8,673 bases of DNA from the NCBI GenBank assembly GCA_905210885.1, contig CAJLYO010000064.1, positions 1-8,673 on the forward strand. The letters run 5' to 3'. The DNA is from an uncultured Eubacteriales bacterium (GTDB taxonomy: Bacteria; Bacillota; Clostridia; Monoglobales; Firm-18). The position numbers and the translations under genes are program-made. Under the pieces are notes generated by a model. That model was given only the letters and a program-made list of their open reading frames with translations. It did not search any database and had not been told where the DNA came from. The stretch's first letter is position 1. Every line of letters begins with the position of its first letter. Positions 6,540-8,673 of this stretch are shown piece by piece.

Positions 6540-8537
6540 CTATTCAACAGGGAAGGTCAGATTTTTAATATAAGGTTTCAAAAACTCGCTTCCGTCCCAA
6601 AGCATTGTTTTGACAGTATAGTTTTCTTTATCCGTTTCACTTAATGTAAAGTCGGTGTTGTCAAGGGAAACCGTGCCGTCAAATAACAACCTGTTGACTT
6701 TAACGTCGGTCATCTTGTTGCCGTTATACAGCACGCGGATAACAAATGCGTCCTGAACATAGCCTGTGTTATTTGTAATTTGAGTGCTTACCGTTACGCT
6801 GTCGGCACCGTCAAGCGTCGTTATTTCGGAGCCGTTGCTGTAATAGGTGTTAGTCATGGCAAAATCCTCACTGCCTGCCAGTACTTCAATTTCGGTAAAG
6901 CCGATTTGGATATATCCCTGAGCATCGTTTGCGCCGTTATAAGACGCCGAATTTTTTGTTGTTCTGATTCTGAAATATCTTCCCTTACCCGAAACATCGA
7001 ACACCTGAGTTTCCATAGGACCGGCTTTTACCTTCGCGCCTGCCTCATACCACGGGTTCGGGTCGTCCCAGTAACTGTCGGTGCTGTAAAGAGTCACAGC
7101 TTTTGAAAAGTCTGCGTTTTCCGAAGCTTCAAGAACAAAGCCCACAGGGAAGCGGCTGCCGTACTTCATGTATATATCGGGTGACAGTTTGACCTGTTTT
7201 ATGTACGCCGAGGCGCCGAAATCTGTTTCAAAGCATATCTGCCTTGTTCCCGGTGAATCGCTAGCAGTAGAAGGATTGCCGGCGGTGAATACTGCTCTTG
7301 AGTCTTTTGAAATAGCACCGTCACTCAATAACGTTATATTTTCGGTTGTTGAACCCGAAACAAGCTTGCCGTCCCAGCTGTTTAAAGCGTAACTTTTAAA
7401 CGCTTTGCCGGAGGAAACATTTGAAAGCTCGGTTGCTGCCGGCTGTCCGTTAACTTCTATTTCCGCAAAGTGCGGCCAGATATACTTTTTGCCTGCGGTA
7501 TGGCCGCCGTTTGCTATAAACGAATTTTTGGTTGTTACTATTCTCACATACCGTCCCGAACCTGCTGCCTTGTAGGTCTGCTTTGACGTAGGACCTACAG
7601 CCTTACCGAAAGCAGTCTGGTCGCCCCATATATTTTTATCGATTTCAAAATCATACTCGTCGCCTTCGCTTTTGTAAAGAGTTGTGTAGCTTGCAAAATC
7701 TTCGGTATCGGAAGCATGTATCTCAAACTGTATGGGGTAATAACTTCCGTATCTTGCGCTTTCAACAGCTCGCGGTGTAAGGGCAACATCGCTTATTTCA
7801 CATTCTGCGCCGAGGTCGATAATAAAATATACTCTTACGTTCGGTGCATACTCGGTTTTGTAATTATCCACGCGCGTATTGGCATTGGAATATCCGCCTA
7901 CTGCGGATGTGCCGTCAGTCAGGTTGCCCGGATTCGGTGCGGAAGTCGAACCGCACACAGCGTAAGTACCGCCTATGCTCTGGGCAACGGTGACAGGCTT
8001 TTGATATGATAAAAGTGACTTTTTGGAGTATGTATCGGCATTTACGGTTACCTCCGCAAAGCCCATGCCGTACCGGCCGTTTACCTCGCCGTTTGCGGTT
8101 GACTGAATTTTTACATATCTTCCGTTTGCGTCTTCAAGATTTAGCGTTGTTTCAGGGCTTACGCTGCCGCTGTATACGGTTGCCGGCTGTGAAAAATCAG
8201 CGTTTTCCGAAACAATAACGTCTACCGACTTCGGAAAACCGCCGCTGTATTCCCCGCTTTGCGGATACAGTGTTACGCCGGTAATGTCGTATGCATTTTC
8301 AAGGTCAACCGAAATCCAAACAGGTGTGTCCTCTGCGTCTGCTGTAACAAAATATCCGCCGCCGTCAGTTATTCCGTCGCTTAGTTCCGCAATATCGCCC
8401 GTGCCGCTGCCGCTTGCGGAAAACTGTTTTCCGTATGACATTTCGATAACTTTGCTGCGTGCAAACACGTTTCCGATGCATACCGCATTAATTATTATAG
8501 CCGAGGTCAAAAAAACATGCAAGAATTTTTTTAACAT
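6540..8537 (-). CDS. Secreted protein with three discoidin (F5/8 type C)-like domains and a C-terminal Ig-like domain
   Basis: A 665-residue protein, probably a non-catalytic glycan- or surface-binding protein. Residues 1-27 form a Sec signal peptide (LKK start, hydrophobic core, likely cleavage after VFA). Three discoidin-type beta-sandwich repeats follow at about 31-166, 175-363 and 372-553. Each shows the family pattern: 'L-[ST]-D-G', a 'D-[LF]-[EG]-x-A' strand, '[FY]P-[KIV]-x-[FV]-x-[IL]' with 'S/A-[ES]-[ND]-[ADT]-x-[DE]-F', a 'GRY-[VF]-[KR]-I' strand, and a closing '[AT]E-[IV]-x-V'. Residues 560-665 form an Ig-like sandwich with a 'T-[IV]-K-x-x-L-W-D' end pattern, seen at the C-terminus of many clostridial surface proteins. 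There is no catalytic domain, SLH repeat, sortase motif or lipobox, so it is secreted or held non-covalently. Start choice: strong AAGGAG with 9-nt spacing, directly followed by the signal peptide. Discoidin domains often bind galactose, fucose or polysaccharide; the ligand here is unknown. Confidence 0.88.
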   Translation of the reverse strand: MLKKFLHVFLTSAIIINAVCIGNVFARSKVIEMSYGKQFSASGSGTGDIAELSDGITDGGGYFVTADAEDTPVWISVDLENAYDITGVTLYPQSGEYSGGFPKSVDVIVSENADFSQPATVYSGSVSPETTLNLEDANGRYVKIQSTANGEVNGRYGMGFAEVTVNADTYSKKSLLSYQKPVTVAQSIGGTYAVCGSTSAPNPGNLTDGTSAVGGYSNANTRVDNYKTEYAPNVRVYFIIDLGAECEISDVALTPRAVESARYGSYYPIQFEIHASDTEDFASYTTLYKSEGDEYDFEIDKNIWGDQTAFGKAVGPTSKQTYKAAGSGRYVRIVTTKNSFIANGGHTAGKKYIWPHFAEIEVNGQPAATELSNVSSGKAFKSYALNSWDGKLVSGSTTENITLLSDGAISKDSRAVFTAGNPSTASDSPGTRQICFETDFGASAYIKQVKLSPDIYMKYGSRFPVGFVLEASENADFSKAVTLYSTDSYWDDPNPWYEAGAKVKAGPMETQVFDVSGKGRYFRIRTTKNSASYNGANDAQGYIQIGFTEIEVLAGSEDFAMTNTYYSNGSEITTLDGADSVTVSTQITNNTGYVQDAFVIRVLYNGNKMTDVKVNRLLFDGTVSLDNTDFTLSETDKENYTVKTMLWDGSEFLKPYIKNLTFPVE

Positions 8538-8546
8538 TTCTATTTA

Positions 8547-8552
8547 CTCCTT
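8547..8552 (-). promoter_or_regulatory. Ribosome binding site of the discoidin-domain gene, overlapping the upstream stop codon
   Basis: The minus strand reads AAGGAG here, 9 nt before the ATG at 8535-8537. Its first two A residues are the end of the TAA stop of the upstream gene. The overlap suggests translational coupling and supports the ATG chosen for the downstream gene. Confidence 0.8.
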
Positions 8553-8673
8553 ATTTGTTTAATTTTTGATATTCGTCATAGCTTTTCTGATATTCGCTTA
8601 ACAGGCTGTCAATTTTGTACTTTTTAAGCTCGCTTAAATATTTATCGAAGTTTTCAATCGGCTCCTCACCCGT
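8551..8673 (-). CDS. C-terminus of probable extracellular solute-binding protein (carbohydrate ABC transporter), partial
   Basis: The last 40 codons of a gene that begins beyond the right edge; the stop codon TAA is at 8551-8553. The visible peptide runs from TGEEPIENFDKYLSEL to SYDEYQKLNK. It is a charged, amphipathic helix ending with a phenylalanine/tyrosine-spaced pattern (NFDKYLSELKKY, then SEYQKSYDEY). Family-1 solute-binding proteins of clostridial sugar ABC transporters (COG1653, LplA-like) typically end this way, with a Gly-Glu-x-Pro-Ile turn followed by a 'W/F-D-x-Y/F-x-x-x-L-K' helix and 'Y-Q-x-A/S-Y-D-x-Y'. If so, the protein would be a lipoprotein delivering oligosaccharides to a membrane permease. 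Context supports it: the next gene starts 13 bp downstream and every following gene encodes a secreted surface or glycan-related protein. The family call rests on 40 residues only. That this is the end of a real coding gene is much surer than its function. Confidence 0.62.
   Translation of the reverse strand, partial: TGEEPIENFDKYLSELKKYKIDSLLSEYQKSYDEYQKLNK

Noticed and set aside
6473..6547. N-terminal extension of the GH99-like gene from an ATG at 6547
   Set aside because: It overlaps the end of the upstream gene, has no ribosome binding site, passes through the intergenic hairpins and would bury the signal peptide. The ATG at 6472 has AAAGGAG and a clean signal sequence.
8526..8532. Seven-base A runs just after the start codons of the discoidin gene (8526-8532) and GH99-like gene (6460-6466) as phase-variation sites
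   Set aside because: They simply encode the Lys-Lys of the signal peptides and are too short to argue for slippage in a moderately AT-rich genome.
978..8562. Open frames of 60-108 codons on the plus strand and in other minus-strand frames
   Set aside because: All lie inside or antisense to the long minus-strand genes, lack good ribosome binding sites and encode no recognisable protein; they are shadows of coding composition.
1..8673. CRISPR arrays, tRNA/rRNA genes, insertion sequences or phage att sites
   Set aside because: Reading both strands showed no regularly spaced repeats, cloverleaf-like stretches, transposase fragments or terminal inverted repeats; nearly all bases are in the five genes.

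Overview
The window carries one strand-uniform gene cluster. All five genes I can support read on the minus strand and nothing convincing reads on the plus strand. The organism is most likely a Gram-positive anaerobe of the Clostridia (Bacillota). The reasons are S-layer-homology-type repeats, a copper-amine-oxidase-N-like surface module, 'atrophied' bacterial Ig-like repeats, strong AAGGAG-type ribosome binding sites, moderate GC, and Lys-rich Sec signal peptides on every complete gene. The exact genus cannot be read from the sequence.

In transcription order (right to left): (1) 8551-8673, the last 40 codons of a gene whose C-terminus looks like an extracellular solute-binding protein of a carbohydrate ABC transporter. 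(2) 6540-8537, a secreted 665-residue protein with three discoidin (F5/8 type C)-like domains and a C-terminal Ig-like domain. (3) 4592-6472, a secreted 626-residue probable glycoside hydrolase. It joins a copper-amine-oxidase-N-like module, a short pectate-lyase-like cap segment and a GH99/WbsX-like catalytic domain with an E-W-A-E motif. (4) 1189-4569, a secreted 1126-residue protein with degenerate N-terminal SLH-like repeats and about 920 residues I do not recognise. (5) 1-1184, the first 394 codons of a secreted protein with a beta-sandwich domain and three Ig-like repeats. It runs off the left edge in a Gly/Ser-rich linker.

The gaps are 13, 67, 22 and 4 bp, with two ribosome binding sites embedded in the end of the upstream gene. 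This indicates one polycistronic mRNA whose promoter lies beyond the right edge and whose terminator lies beyond the left edge. The only gap with visible structure is the 67-bp one, which holds two consecutive hairpins, the second overlapping the ribosome binding site of the hydrolase gene. No stretch over 300 bases lacks a gene, and I see no RNA genes, mobile elements or CRISPR arrays.

A reasonable reading is a surface glycan-capture and degradation locus. The binding protein would import oligosaccharides, the discoidin protein would bind glycan, the GH99-like enzyme would cleave it, and the SLH-like and Ig-like proteins would form surface scaffolding. The substrate cannot be determined from sequence alone. 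GH99 relatives point to alpha-mannan-type glycans only as a weak guess.
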